Shown in pieces: positions 12,664 to 44,663 of a stretch of 62,500 bases of DNA (its first letter is position 1; the number at the start of each line of letters is the position of its first letter). Under the pieces are notes generated by a model. That model had not been told where the DNA came from, did no database searches, and saw only the letters and a program-made list of their open reading frames with translations. A program made the position numbers and the translations under genes. This DNA is from Glandiceps talaboti (lineage: Eukaryota > Hemichordata > Enteropneusta > Spengelidae): the NCBI RefSeq assembly GCF_964340395.1, contig NC_135567.1, positions 18,097,806 to 18,160,305 on the forward strand, read 5' to 3'.

Positions 12664-14273
12664 TCAGGAGGATGAACCTTTTGTAGTGAAACTAGTCACT
12701 TTCAGATGTTTGATTAACTTTGCTTTTATTTTATAGATTCTAGCTTTCTGTGATTTGGATATTTGTTCGTTATTACGGTAGTTTTTCAGACTGTGGATTA
12801 ATTTTTTTAGATCTGGACAGAAGTCCACACTTCTCTCAACGATTTTTTTTGAGTACATTACATCGTTGAGGAATTCTCTGATTGAATCTGCTGGTAAAGT
12901 GTATTGTTGGCTTTGATCGCCTATTTGGGAGAATTCAGACATGTCAGACATAACTGATTCTGTATCATCTTCTTCTTGTGCATTTTCTTCGTTTATTGGG
13001 TTGGTACATGATTGAATAGGAGAAAACAGGTCTTGTGAGTCGCCTATTGTAATGTCAGTATTGGGGAAAAGCTCTGACGCTCCAGGAATCGAAGAATCAG
13101 ATAGTTCAAGGGAGAGAGGTTGAGACTGAGAGGATGAGGAGGTTGAAGATTCACAGAAGGAGGAAGGGAGAGAGGGTGGAGAGGGGAAGGGGGAAGGAGG
13201 GGTTCGTACCCTCTCTTCAACGGATGAAACAGAGTCGTCTGTTTTTTGTGCGTCACTTTTATTACAGTCTTTAACGGTGTGTGTATCATTTGATATGTTG
13301 TCGTTGCCATTGGTTACTTTGTCTGTGTTTTCTGTTGGTGTATTGATATTTTCATTTGTATCGTTACCACGAACGTCGATTGTTCGTGTTGTGTTGTTGT
13401 CCTCCATCATGGTTACATCTGTGTTTTCTTGAGTGTCTGTATCAGTATTTACACGTTACAATTGATCACCTGTGTGTACCTGTTTATCGGGATTGTCATT
13501 GGTAGTTTTGTTATTGTTGTTCGATCGAGTGTCATCTGTGTTGTCTTGTATATCGGTATTTGTGGTCACGTCGTTGGTATGTGTGTTGCTTGTGTCATTT
13601 GTTGTCTCTGTTTGGTTATTCATGGTATCATTACGTGTGCTTTGGGTTTCATTCTGCTGTGTGTTGTCTTCGTTGACAGGTGTTTCTGTGTTTTGACGGC
13701 AGTTTCGTTGTATGTGACCTGGCAACCCACATTTGTAACACCGAAAGTCGCCAGTTGTCATGTAGATTCGATATGCCCTGTTTTCATGTCTGACGTGGAA
13801 AAGACCTTCCACTTCGTCTTTGTTGTGTAGTAGCATGTATATTTGTCTGCGAAAAGATTGTATGTGTTTCAAGTTGTCTTTTCTACACCCCAACGGTATA
13901 GGTTTTAGGTCGCTGACCATTTCCCATAAATAGAGAGTTCCCCCTTTAAAGTATCATTTGGGATAAAGGGTGGTACGCCCGAAAGAATTACTTTCGTTGC
14001 TGGTTTGACGACGGGTTCAACGTTGACCCACGAACCGTCAATGGTTAGTCCATGCATACATACGGTGTCGACCCAAGTAACTGATTTGAAATAAACTATG
14101 ATACTCCCGTTTGCACGAGAAGCAGCGATAATATTGCTTGCACCAACAATCTCGGCGATTTTCTCTACATAAGACTCGACTCTGAATCCGTCAATTGTTG
14201 CACACCTAATACCATGTTTGCTGGTTAGACCTGCAAATGTATCACGTGTCTGGCTTGATGGCCAGGTAGCCAT
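12664..14273 (-). pseudogene. LINE ORF1 (CCHC nucleic-acid-binding protein), disrupted
   Basis: Starts at ATG 14273 (MATWPSSQTR). The first part runs to a frame change at about 13918-13923, where a short A run looks one base too short. The frame then continues with KPIPLGCRKDN and a CX2CX4HX4C zinc knuckle (CYKCGLPGHIQRNC, near 13720). An in-frame TAA at 13458-13456 interrupts a Thr/Asn/Asp-rich low-complexity stretch. The same frame resumes and runs to a stop at 12664, 27 bases before ORF2, through a Ser/Pro-rich region and a short basic C-terminus. This is the expected plan of Tx1-group ORF1: an RNA-binding N-terminal domain followed by a zinc knuckle. Two lesions, one frameshift and one nonsense, would stop production of full-length ORF1 protein. 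Either could also be a sequencing error. Confidence 0.85.
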
Positions 14274-14486
14274 CTTTGCTACACTGGCTAAAGCCGAAAA
14301 CCAACCAAAGAAAAAGACCCAAAATAGAAAGAACGGGGGAAGTAGTGTCAAAAATAAACTTACAGGAAGGTAATAAACGGTCCTACCGGTATCCACAGGA
14401 TGCTAAAAACACAGGATGAACAACAGCAAGCTAGATTTCGTTGGATTGTACGGAGCTCCACTTCAACACGTCCGTTCAAGATGGCG
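14274..14486 (-). other. LINE 5' UTR
   Basis: About 213 bp between the triplet repeat and ORF1. On the minus strand it begins CGCCATCTTGAACGG immediately after the (CTT)n tract. The sharp boundary marks the 5' end of a copy that appears not to be truncated. Confidence 0.65.
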
Positions 14487-14892
<406 letters not shown>

Positions 14893-16910
14893 GTTTATAT
14901 ATGTAAACATTAATTTTGGATGTGGAAACGCGTTTATTTGATAGTATTAGTAGAAACGAAGTATTGAGTGTTAGTCTGTAAGGTACGCAGTAACGGGCGC
15001 CCTCACACACCTGTCAACAAATCTTACAGTCTATGTAGGTACTGAAACAATGGAATAGGATTTACTATCCATATCACAAGCTGTTTAAGTGTTAACGAGT
15101 GCAAGGGCTCAAAAGTAGAATTATATTGAACAGATCACGTGGTACAATAAAACAAACCTTTATGTTGTTTAATTTTAATTGACCAATCAAAACAGTCGCT
15201 CATATATGTAATGAGTAAATGTCTACCAACCAACAGTATTACAGTCTAGATAATTAAGTCGTCTACTGACTCTTTAGTACATTTCAATTTGTTGTGAAAA
15301 CTGTAATCAGTTCACCACAAATTCAGAGACATGGAATTGAGAGGAGTAAACTCGGGTTGGATGAAACAATGTCGACAAGCTGTTATCTCTACACTTAGTC
15401 ATTATTTAACGGCCATTCATATTATAAGTTACCAATTTTACATTGTATTAAAGTGACTTTTGGACCACTTACGTGTTATACGTCATTTCAAGTGGTCCCA
15501 TATCGTCACCAACGCCATTTTGACAACAACACTTGACATCATTTTGGAGACCCTGATCCTTCCTGACCCAAACCTTATCTTTTTTGAAGATATAGTCTTG
15601 AGCAGAAGAGAAGTGAGAACAAGTGAAAGCGAGGCTGTATGTCCAAAGTCATGTGCTACGGTGCAATCTCCAACTAAGTCTATCAGGTGAGTCGCGTTGG
15701 CACTGTAATTTTTTTTAACTGTCAGTACATCCGTTAGGTTGTGGGCTACATTCATCTCTTGAAAACACGTCATATTTTCAATATTTAGGGTATCCTGTAA
15801 CCATACATTGACCTTATAAGGAAATCCACAGAAACATTTGGATGGTCTTCAAGACTAGATACAAAAAAGGACTAGCGGAAATGCGATAAATTATGTTTTT
15901 AAAAATGTTAGCATTTGTAGTTTAATTTTATACAATAGGTTTGTAATAGAGTCATTCGGCACTCGGGTCTCTTATGTGCTAGTCGAAATAGAACTTGAGT
16001 AAGTTCTGGAGCGATCGGGTGATCGCTGCAAGTTTGACGTCTCGCACCCCAATAAATTATACTTAACAAGCAGAACGCACAGCAAGTTCGTTTCAGACTA
16101 ACCGTCACTACTTTTATTTCGAACTAAAATAGTCATCCAAGACAGCAGTTTGGTATGTCAGGGATAGAGGTCTAGTTTTGTGTATACAAAGCCCAATTTC
16201 CCGCTATACAGCTCGCAAATGGTATAGCATCTACCAACGTCACATTTATCGAATCAGACAGACGGGTTAACCAGTGTAGCTTGCAGAGACATCGGCTACG
16301 AAATCGCGAGGATACGAGTACTCGACCAAAGTTACAGCTTCCATTGAGTCCCCAAGTTGACATCTTGGAAAATCCACCCTTTTATACACTAAATCCCACC
16401 CACAATTAGGCCAATGAACTACAAACTACGTCTTATGTTTCGAGGCCATATTCCATGTTACAAGTACACGATTGTAGATTAGATTTAATTATCTAATTAA
16501 GTATACACATAAGATGAATATGTAGTTATTATTTCAATCTCTGAGTTCGATTGGAGCTATTTATATTAATTATACTCCTTCTACAGCTTTCAAGATATTG
16601 GGTTCTATAAATTGTACCTTTACAAGTTGTAATCACACGGATTCAATGTCACATCCTTGCCAGAAGCCATACCAAATTTTACTCACCATGTGTCCTCCAC
16701 ATCAAACGTATCTGATTTATACATTTAAACTGGAAAGAGTTCAACAGAAATTTACAAAGCAACTGTGATTTCATTCATGAATAAATTACTCATCTTTCTC
16801 GGTGTTCATCACTTAATAGTGCACATTGTCAAAATTATAAATACCCACCTTATAATGTCATTTTAAAGGTTATCTAATTGATTTTATTTCATTTGTCTAG
16901 GTAGTGAAAG
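14893..16910. other. Intergenic stretch upstream of the DED-ROCO gene
   Basis: No protein domain recognised. The plus-strand 76-codon frame at 15460-15690 ends beside a GT but shows no known motif. A pyrimidine-rich acceptor (TTTGTCTAG) ends at 16900, ten bases before the first ATG of the next gene, so at least one untranslated upstream exon of that gene probably lies in this stretch. Confidence 0.5.
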
Positions 16911-36580
<19,670 letters not shown>

Positions 36581-36959
36581 AAAGGTTGACATCACACAAG
36601 ATCTGTATAATCCCATGCCCCTGTGGACTGCAGGAAACACTGCTACATAGTACCTACAAATAGACTGAAAGCAGCAGACATATCGCATCAGGTGCTGCAC
36701 TCGTAGATCTATGATCTGTTCAAGTTAATTGAAACTGATGTGTGCTTTTGATCAAATAGTAAACGGATGACATAGGTTCTCATATCAGTTTAGTTGTCGT
36801 AGTACAAGGATAATTTTCATTCCTTATACTTTAATATAGTTAAGTTTTACCCATTTCAAGTTTGATAGACACATTAGTCATTTGGGTGACAAACGCTTTT
36901 ATTATGACAACAAAACGTAGTATTTCATATATTATTAGTTCAACTGTTTCTGATTGTAT
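36581..36959. other. Presumed 3' UTR and flank of the DED-ROCO gene
   Basis: AT-rich and non-coding. I see no clear AATAAA close to the stop, so the transcript end is undefined. Confidence 0.4.
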
Positions 36960-37960
36960 TTTGCTACAAGAAGATTAGATCGCCTGCAAGTCTGGTGTAC
37001 CACCTGGAAGTTAAGTTTAAATGTAAATAAGTGTTCGGTAATGTCAATTCATTGACTAATAAGAGAGTAACGTTGCACTGACAATATCAACTCAGCCGAT
37101 ACAGCTGCGCCAAGAGTGTATGAGGTTAATGATCTTGGGGTTACTCTTTCATCAAATTTAAATTTTACTGATCACATTCAATCCATCCCTAGTAGATCCC
37201 TTAGAGTGCTACATTTTATTAAACGAAGTAGTAGGGGGTTCAGTGACATAATTACTATTGTAACATTATGCTTAGGACATGTTCGTTGTTGTCTTGAATA
37301 TTGCTCCGTTGTTTGGAGACCTTGGCAACAAACAAATATCAAACGACCTGACCGGGTAGAGCAGAATTTGTAATGCATTTATGTCATAAGTCTGGACTAA
37401 ATTATGGGAGTAACAAGTGCATATAACTGAGTTCTTTTTTTGGATTTTTACAATTGTACCACATGCGTAGAATACTTAATTTAGTGTTTTTTTGTATAAA
37501 TGTGCTAATAGTTTATGTAATAGTTCTTACACTTTATCTAGGCTTGATTTCAATGCTCCAACTAGAATTGTATGGAACCAGACTGTTTTTAGGTAGAGGC
37601 GAAGTCTCATAACTATTAGTTGATACTCGCCTTTAATTAGGAGCATGAGGGGTTTTAATGAAACTGTAGAATAATTCATCGATTGATATTTTTAGTGCTA
37701 TGCCATGTTTTAAGACTTTACTTCATCAGATTGTTTTAGATTAATGTGTTATGACTTTTTTTTATCAGTTGTTGAGTTTAAATGTGAATACGTTGTTATT
37801 ATTTTAGGTGTTCATTTTTGCCCCTCTTCCCATTTAATTGCATTTTTAGTTTGCGCATATTATGGTGTTTGTTTTGTAAAATTTTATATTTGGAGCCTGT
37901 TACTGGGACTAGCCCAGTAGGCCATCATTGATGATAATTAAACACAAAATAAATACATTA
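36960..37960 (+). pseudogene. Decayed LINE reverse transcriptase fragment 1
   Basis: Shifting plus-strand frames give WKLSLNVNKCSVMS (near 37010-37050), then YEVNDLGVTLSSNLNFTDHI (from 37119) and GHVRCCLEYCSVVW. These match the region downstream of the catalytic site in CR1/Jockey-like LINE ORF2 proteins (Wxxxw.l.lN..KC.vm ... DLGVtlds.L.f..Hi ... LEYcs.vW). A weaker continuation reads LYHMRRILNL. The end has a small stem (CTGGGACTAGCCCAGTAG, 37915-37932) followed by TGATGATAATT, which looks like a LINE 3' terminus. Stops and frameshifts show that it is dead. Confidence 0.8.
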
Positions 37961-38031
37961 TAACAATACATGATTTCGAATGTTGAGTGAAAAACATTTT
38001 TTTAGACAAACTACTATTCACAATGTTTAAG

Positions 38032-38175
38032 TTTCATTTGGAGAAAAAACTTGCCAGAGTATTGTAATCTTTTTCGTCTGATTTGATTATCTTTATTCAT
38101 TTTCATTTGGAGAAAAAACTTGCCAGAGTATTGTAATCTTTTTCGTCTGATTTGATTATCTTTATTCATTTTCAT
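38032..38175. repeat. Perfect 69-bp tandem duplication
   Basis: TTTCATTTGGAGAAAAAACT and the following bases to 38100 are repeated without change at 38101-38169, with six further matching bases. Confidence 0.96.
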
Positions 38176-38439
38176 ATAACACTGCAAGATTTCACTTAAC
38201 TAGTAGAAACTGAGATAATGATATGTAAAAGTTATTAGAATAGAGCATGCGTAATAAACGTTAAGGATGAACTAGAAATCGGGCTTGAATGGATCTAGAC
38301 GGGAACACGGTTTGAATTGGATTTGGTGTGGAACAAAGCAAAACTGTTAAAAACTAGTCTAAGATCTGAGCCCGACTTCTGAGAAGTAACCTCGACTTAA
38401 CAAAAGTTGGCTGTGTGTGACCTTAATAATCCCCCCCCC

Positions 38440-38820
38440 CCTTAATAATTCGATTGATCCCCCCCCCCCCCGAACCAGAATTGACTGTATCGTTGTAAAT
38501 GAGAGTTACTGGCTAAGTGTAAAGTAGACCCGGCCTATTGATAACAATAGCAGTACATTGTTTTATTATAGTGACATGAGGTGTAACTGCTCCCGGACCA
38601 TCGGGTTTATATGTGACCTTCTTCAAAAATCAACACATGCGCAGTAAAGAGAGGTTAGAATGAAAACAAGCAAAATATACATTCTATTCTCTGTCCACCA
38701 TCAAAACGTCGGCCTCAAGGAATTTAGCTGGACCTGTGAATAGAAATGACGGTGTTGGTGTAAATGAGAGTTACTGGTCAAGTGTAAAGTAGACACAGAC
38801 CATTGATAACATTGTTGTAA
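38440..38820. other. Intergenic stretch with poly-C tracts and a short direct repeat
   Basis: Two C runs (about 38430-38441 and 38459-38471). A ~60-bp segment containing AATGAGAGTTACTGG and AGTGTAAAGTAGAC occurs at about 38499-38548 and again at 38762-38812 with substitutions. No gene is recognised between 37960 and 39590. Confidence 0.6.
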
Positions 38821-39245
38821 TATACGACCTTTGGTGTATGGGTCCAGGAGGGATCCCACCTGCAGTTGAAACGTTTTGTTGTTGGAATTTTGAGACCAAA
38901 AGTGTGCTATTAGATGTGTTATATAAGCTAATTAAAAACACACACGTCTGATCACAATAGAATACTTTAAATCATCAATGAAAATACCCAAGTTTGAAGT
39001 TTGTGACGAGAACACACACGCACATTCATACACTCGTACCCCCCCCCCACCCCCCGCCCACACACACACACACACACTCACACAGACTTGTTCACCCCTA
39101 AAATATAACGTACATTCCCATATGGAAGGTAAAATGGCCGACTGCAGAGAGAATTACATACAGCTGAAGGAGAGAAACTAGCCAGGGAAAGAATGCAAAC
39201 AGTTTTGTATCACCACAAAAATTAATCAGTCAAATTATCAGACAA

Positions 39246-39312
39246 AAAATAAGTTTTATTTCATCACAAAAATTAATCAATCAATCAATTGATCAATTAT
39301 TCAATCAAATCG

Positions 39313-39368
<56 letters not shown>
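39246..39368. repeat. (CAAT)n microsatellite
   Basis: Irregular, then regular CAAT units. A short CA tract lies just upstream at 39059-39084. Confidence 0.94.
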
Positions 39369-39589
39369 CCACATGCTCATTGCACCCTGTGACTAGGCCG
39401 ACGTAGCACCGAGGAGAGTAACAGCGAAATTACACACAGTGTAGTGTGTGGACATTAACGGTCATGAATAATGTTGTGTGAGTACTATTATCACTGTCAC
39501 TGATAGGTATACACATTAAGTTAATATTTTACAAACTTATTTATCTCAGTGATCTTTCATCTTCCTTAATAATTTAAATTGTAAGATTT

Positions 39590-39870
39590 TTACGTCGGCA
39601 GTCTGTGATTGACCTTGAAGACAAGTTAAACGGTGCCCTTGGTAGTATTAGTGATTGGTGTACTGAAAACAAAATGTGCCCTAACATTGACAATACAAAA
39701 TATATGTTAGTTACAACTCGACAGAAAAGAATATACTTGTCACGTTGTGACTGGAATGTGAAAACTGTATGATTATAACAATATTCAAAGTGTAAAGTTG
39801 TTGGAAATACAGTAGTCATAAACAATGATTTGTCGTGGTCATCACGTCACGTGATTTCGATCAGTCGAGG
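39590..39870 (+). pseudogene. Decayed LINE reverse transcriptase fragment 2
   Basis: A plus-strand frame reads DLEDKLNGALGSISDWCTEN, then KMCPNIDNTKYMLVTTRQKR (39612-39735). A shifted frame continues KVVGNTVVINNDLSW (about 39796-39840). This is the same ORF2 region as fragment 1 (dl..l..Wc..nkm.lN..KTk.m), but the two copies are too different to be a recent duplicate. Confidence 0.78.
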
Positions 39871-40760
39871 AATAATGAAATTGTTACACTGTACTACATT
39901 GTATTAAATCCAAGATGTTTACGTCTGCATCTGCCTTGCGCGTGCGTACTAAAGCAACGAAAACAAGTCAGTCGCGACAACACTGCACTCTGTCACTTTG
40001 AACGTGACACAGCTGAGAAATTATGGATAATTTATCAATATTCCTGTAACAATGGAAGGTATGGAAGGCTACCAATCACAAACTATATCCAGTGGCATTA
40101 TTTGAACAGCACGGGTCACTCAGTCGACAATGGGACACGGAACTATATCTCAGCCCACCAAACTGAACTATGATTCGTACGAAAGCACGAAAATGAAGCA
40201 GACGACAGTTCCCAGCTGTGTAGAGTTTTGTCAGATTTTATTTCCTCTTACAAATTACAACACATATGCTCAATAACCGATGACACCTGGTACTCAAATG
40301 TGTGGACCCTGAATATTGAAGTTGTTTGGATAAAAGAGTGAAACTAGCTCGATCTCAGGAGGAAGACCTGAGGGTAAATCATATTGTTGAGCAAAAACGT
40401 TTTTGCAGACCTCCCTCCCTTCACAGGCTCAACAATTTCCATGGCTCCTCCTACAAATGAAGTTTCATAGTCTTCCCTCCCTCCACATACACACAACGTT
40501 ACGTACACAATCTAAGGCTAAATAGAGTTTGCTATAGCTGCAATTGAGTACGGTAACGTACCTCACACTATGGATGTACAAACTGTAAGCTTATGGTACA
40601 CTATAGCTAAAGTAACAGTGATAATCGATGGTGAGCATTGTTGTTTTTTAAATAATGACATGTTGGAGCCCATTTAGAGACATGGAATCATGTACATAAG
40701 TTAAAGCCATGGAATACCAATACCGCAATTTTACTCTCAGTGCACATTGTCTATGGTTCC

Positions 40761-41560
40761 TATCAACACTTTAAGCATTGATACATGTACATACTAAGAC
40801 AGAGAGAGATAGTAAGGTAGACACACACTCTCTTGGCTATCAACACTGTAAGCATAGATACATGTACATACTTAGACAGAGAGAGATAGTAAGGTAGACA
40901 CACATTCTCTTGGCTATCAACACTGTAAGCATAGATACATGTACATACTAAGACAGAGAGAGATAGTAAGGTAGACACACAATCTCTTGGCTATCAACAC
41001 TGTAAGCATAGATACATGTACATACTAAGACAGAGAGAGATAGTAAGGTAGACACACACACACACTCTTGGCTATCAACACTGTAAGCATAGATATATGT
41101 ACATACTAAGACAGAGAGAGATAGTAAGGTAGACACACACACTCTCTTGGCTATCAACACTGTAAGCATAGATACATGTACATACTTAGACAGAGAGAGA
41201 TAGTAAGGTAGACACACACACTCTCTTGGCTATCAACACTGTAAGCATAGATACATGTACATACTTAGACAGAGAGAGATAGTAAGGTAGACACACACAC
41301 TCTCTTGGCTATCAACACTGTAAGCATAGATACATGTACATACTAAGACAGAGAGAGATAGTAAGGTAGACACACACACTCTCTTGGCTATCAACACTGT
41401 AAGCATAGATACATGTACATACTTAGACAGAGATGGCTATTGAGGTAAACACACACATTCTCTTGCTTGGCTATCAACACTTTAAGGATATATACATGTA
41501 CATACTTAGACAGAGATGGCTATTGAGGTAGACACACACATTCTCTTCGCTATCAACTGT
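40761..41560. repeat. Minisatellite, ~10 units of 77-83 bp
   Basis: Each unit runs from TATCAACACTGTAAGCATAG through GTACATACTTAGACAGAG and AGTAAGGTAGACACACA to CTCTTGGC. Unit starts are at 40761, 40838, 40915, 40992, 41073, 41152, 41231, 41310, 41389, 41472 and 41551. Length differences come mostly from the (CA)n inside each unit. The last two full units are the most diverged. Two minus-strand open frames are repeat translation. Confidence 0.96.
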
Positions 41561-41879
41561 CGCATGGTTAAATACATGAGGTCTTGTATTGTAGTAAATT
41601 TATTTTGCAAGACTGAGTGTATTATTACTTGGCTCTGTTAGTCCATGAGCTGGGTCCCTTAAATAATGGTTGGGGTCATCGGTAACAACTGATGGGGGCG
41701 GGGGGGGGGGGGAACAAAGATTGTCATACCTTTTCTTAAAACCCAGAATGTGAACTTTATGAAACGCTTTGCTAAACTTTAAAAAAATAGCCTTAAGCTT
41801 TCAGAACAGTTACCATGGTAGCCCCCTCCCAATTTTACCAAATCAGTTTCCGTTATAAATTGGACATTCACAATACTTG

Positions 41880-42099
41880 GAATTTCCATGAAAACTACAA
41901 AGGTATTAGTGTTATATATTTTTTTTCAATATTTTTCTTCACATTTTATGTCATATTTGGAAAAAAATCCACATAATATGGTGATTTTGGTCACCATGAC
42001 AACGGATGTTCGTAAATAAATTAGCCTTTTTTGAACTCAGTATAACAAACAACCTTAGGTAGGGTGGATTATGTGCAATTAAAGTTGATTATTATAGGA

Positions 42100-42110
<11 letters not shown>
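41880..42110. repeat. Dispersed repeat 'TACCATGGCAAC', copy 1
   Basis: Shares with 43900-44090 and 44185-44410 the ordered blocks AATATGGTGATTTTGGTCACC, ATGACAACGGATGTT, TTTTTTGAACTCAG, AACAAACAACC and AGGTAGGGTGG. It is followed by a TTA/TA microsatellite (42105-42175). Written blocks here are short parts only. Confidence 0.8.
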
Positions 42111-42153
<43 letters not shown>

Positions 42154-42175
42154 ACTATTATTATTATTATTATTA

Positions 42176-43899
42176 CAAGTGAAGGGGTTTAAATATTATA
42201 TAATAAAGCATTGTGTGAGAGACAATTTAGAGGAATGGTGCCTTTTGGTCCTATTGTCAATAAAATGTATCCGTTTGAGCATATATTTGCTATGCCGGCT
42301 CATATTTGCTATGCTGATTGATGTTTGAGGGCGCCCTTTCACAACTTTATCTGTACATACTTCTGCATTCAATTTGTGAGAGTCTAAAATATAGTGAAAG
42401 TAATTTCAAAATTGCATGTTAGGAAAATTAAAAAGTTAAGGGGTGTAATATCATATCATAATGAAAATGTCTGGGAGGACTTTAGTTGAATATCACTGAA
42501 GTTGAAGTTTACTACTCAATTAATTTTGCGACATTTCTCATTCAAGCTCAAGTTATAACAGTTTGGAGTTTGGTTACTCCTCTGTGTATGAATATAAATA
42601 TAAGTATTATTTAATTTATTACTAATTATGCACACTCCACACTTTAATAACTGAACTTTTAATAATTCAAATCTAATGTATGTCATAATACTGTGGAGTG
42701 TGCCCTGTTGACAAAAGTCTAAATCTTTGTATATACTATTAGCAGTTGTGTGCAATGACAAAACATAGATCAGTGTGAAATATCCTCAGGAATCTATAGA
42801 GTTTGTTCGAACCTAAATTATTTATTTCTATATGCCAGTGTAACTGACTGTGACTTCACATGTTTCGGACTAGTTTGACTTTTACCAATATTTATCCCGG
42901 GGCGGAACCAGTGGCCATCTCTGATAGGGGTGTGTCATCATAGGCCCAATTTTAGACCCACTTTGACCAAAAATCAATATCCCATTTTAGACCATTAATT
43001 TACAGGTTTTTTTTAGCATAAAGTTTAGACAAAATACATTTTCCTGAGGGGCAACATTTTTGGGCAACTAATGGCAAATACGATTTGGCAAAGGACAAAG
43101 GGCCACATTTTAGACCAAACAAAATCAAATATAATGCAAAGTGGACCCGTTTTAGACTCTTGAGTTCGAAAAAACCCTGACCCCATTTTAGACCAAATGG
43201 CTTAAAAACGAACCCAAAAGGGTGGCACATAAATTTATACTCAAATAAGGGACTAGACCCCCCCCCCCCGATATTTGTCTGAACAGCTCGCATCACGACC
43301 GAGCAATTGTAACGCACATAGCTACATTGTATTCAAATCTAGTGACGTCATTCACCTCGCGCGCACACAGTAGTTAACAGTCGCCATTTCTCACACTCGA
43401 CACTTCGCAAGCCTGATTGAGAATTTCTGGATAATTTATAAGTATTCCTGTAACAATGAATGCTACCGTGATGTCACTTGTCTCTGATGACATGAATGAT
43501 ATCGGTGTCTGTTATCGTCTGAATTTGGGACCCAGAAATACATACATACGCATTTACGCACATCGAGTTGTCACAATAGTACAGTGTCAGCTGGAGAGCA
43601 GCAGACGATCTTTGAAACTGTCGGATTTTGAATTTCTATCTATAAACAAACGATATACAGTATCGAGTCGCGTATGTCAACTTGTACTCAAATGTATGTG
43701 TACACATTTGGAGATTGTGTGATGAAAGACTGAACCAAGTTGTGTAGATCGAATTCTCAGGGACTGCTGCTATTTTACATGTAGGTATTTACAATTTATT
43801 CAGGTGATTTTAGAGTTTTAGAATTGCATAGGTTTGATACAGATAATTTCAAAAATCATGAAACCTTGTTACAATAGATATCACCAACCCATACATTCC
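42176..43899. other. Intergenic stretch, no supported gene
   Basis: Includes at 42895-43260 a region with repeated TTTTAGAC motifs about 30-60 bp apart and a C run at 43258-43269. The block at 43421-43460 (TGGATAATTTATAAGTATTC) resembles 40022-40052, so diverged repeats occur at both places. Short open frames have no domain. Confidence 0.5.
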
Positions 43900-44410
43900 A
43901 ACAGCAATGATGTTTTTTTCTAAATTTGAAATGTTTATAGTGTTTTACGTCTAATTTTTAAAAAAATTCACGTAATATGGTTATTTTGATTACCATGGCA
44001 ACCGATGTTCATTAAATGACCACTTTTTTGAACTCAGCATGACAAACTACCCTTGGTAGTAGGGCCAGATTTATAAAGTTATTTGTGAGATGTATGTGTA
44101 TATAATGAAAACATAATTTTCACGTCTACCATAGGTTTCCATGGAAACAGCTATCTAATTTATCTAATTTTATCCAATGTTACACCAGGTAGCACTAACT
44201 CATACACGTCTAATACAAGGGCATTTTTTCACTGTATTATCCTTTTTTCAATGTTTATGTCAAATTTTGGAAAAATGATTAACATATTATGGAGATATTG
44301 GTTACCATGGCAACATATGTTGATAAAATGACCACCTTTTTTTAATTTTAGCATACAAAACTTCCCCAGGTAGGGTGGTTAATATTCAAATAAACTCGAT
44401 TATTATAAAA
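43900..44410. repeat. Dispersed repeat 'TACCATGGCAAC', copies 2 and 3
   Basis: Copy 2 spans about 43900-44090 and copy 3 about 44185-44410, in direct orientation to each other and to copy 1. Both contain GGTTACCATGGCAAC-like and AAATGACCAC...TTTT blocks. Copy 3 ends close to the presumed polyadenylation region of the sialyltransferase gene. Confidence 0.8.
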
Positions 44411-44442
44411 ATTATTATTTCTATATTATATTTATTTAATTA

Positions 44443-44663
44443 TTACTCAATGCAAGGGTTTATATTTAATTTAATGACTCCAAGTCTATGGAGTTCAACA
44501 AGTGTTAGAAACTCTGACGAGAAGTCATGTTTCTCTAGCATGGCTATATCACCATAGTAATGATAGGGTATTGTATCTCCATTCACTCTATTTGCCATCG
44601 GCCAGAATCCATACAGTTGAACTTGATCACAATGTGTAATGGCAATTGATGTTAGATAGAAAC
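44443..44663 (-). CDS. ST8Sia-like exon 7 (motifs S, III and VS)
   Basis: Begins FYLTSIAITHCDQVQLYGFW and contains HYYG, then HDFSSE with the catalytic-type His and Glu of motif VS. It ends NPCIE before TAA. The position usually Asp after HYY in the family is Gly here. Confidence 0.9.

Larger units (their letters stand above)
8183..14486 (-). mobile_element. Tx1/L1-type non-LTR retrotransposon inserted in a TTC microsatellite
   Basis: On the minus strand the element reads: 5' UTR (14486-14274), a broken CCHC ORF1 (14273-12664), an intact ORF2 (12637-8720) and a 3' UTR (8719-8183) that contains a (TACA)n run and an AATAAA at 8209-8204. The ORF2 order of apurinic-type endonuclease, reverse transcriptase and C-terminal CCHC-type zinc motif, with no RNase H domain, fits the L1/Tx1 group. 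Both outer boundaries meet TTC-type triplet repeats in the same orientation (14693-14487 and 8182-8023), so the simplest reading is insertion into one (TTC)n tract. The 3' limit is an inference; the element could instead end at the (TACA)n run near 8583. No target duplication can be defined inside a microsatellite. Confidence 0.82.

Noticed and set aside
15460-15690. Possible upstream exon of the DED-ROCO gene ending at GTGAGT
   Set aside because: The donor is good, but the encoded peptide shows no known motif and the 16900 acceptor precedes the first in-frame ATG, so coding use is unsupported.
40763-41217. Minus-strand repeat proteins (CLPYYLSLSKYVHVSML)
   Set aside because: Open frames inside a 77-83-bp minisatellite with no start context or splice sites.
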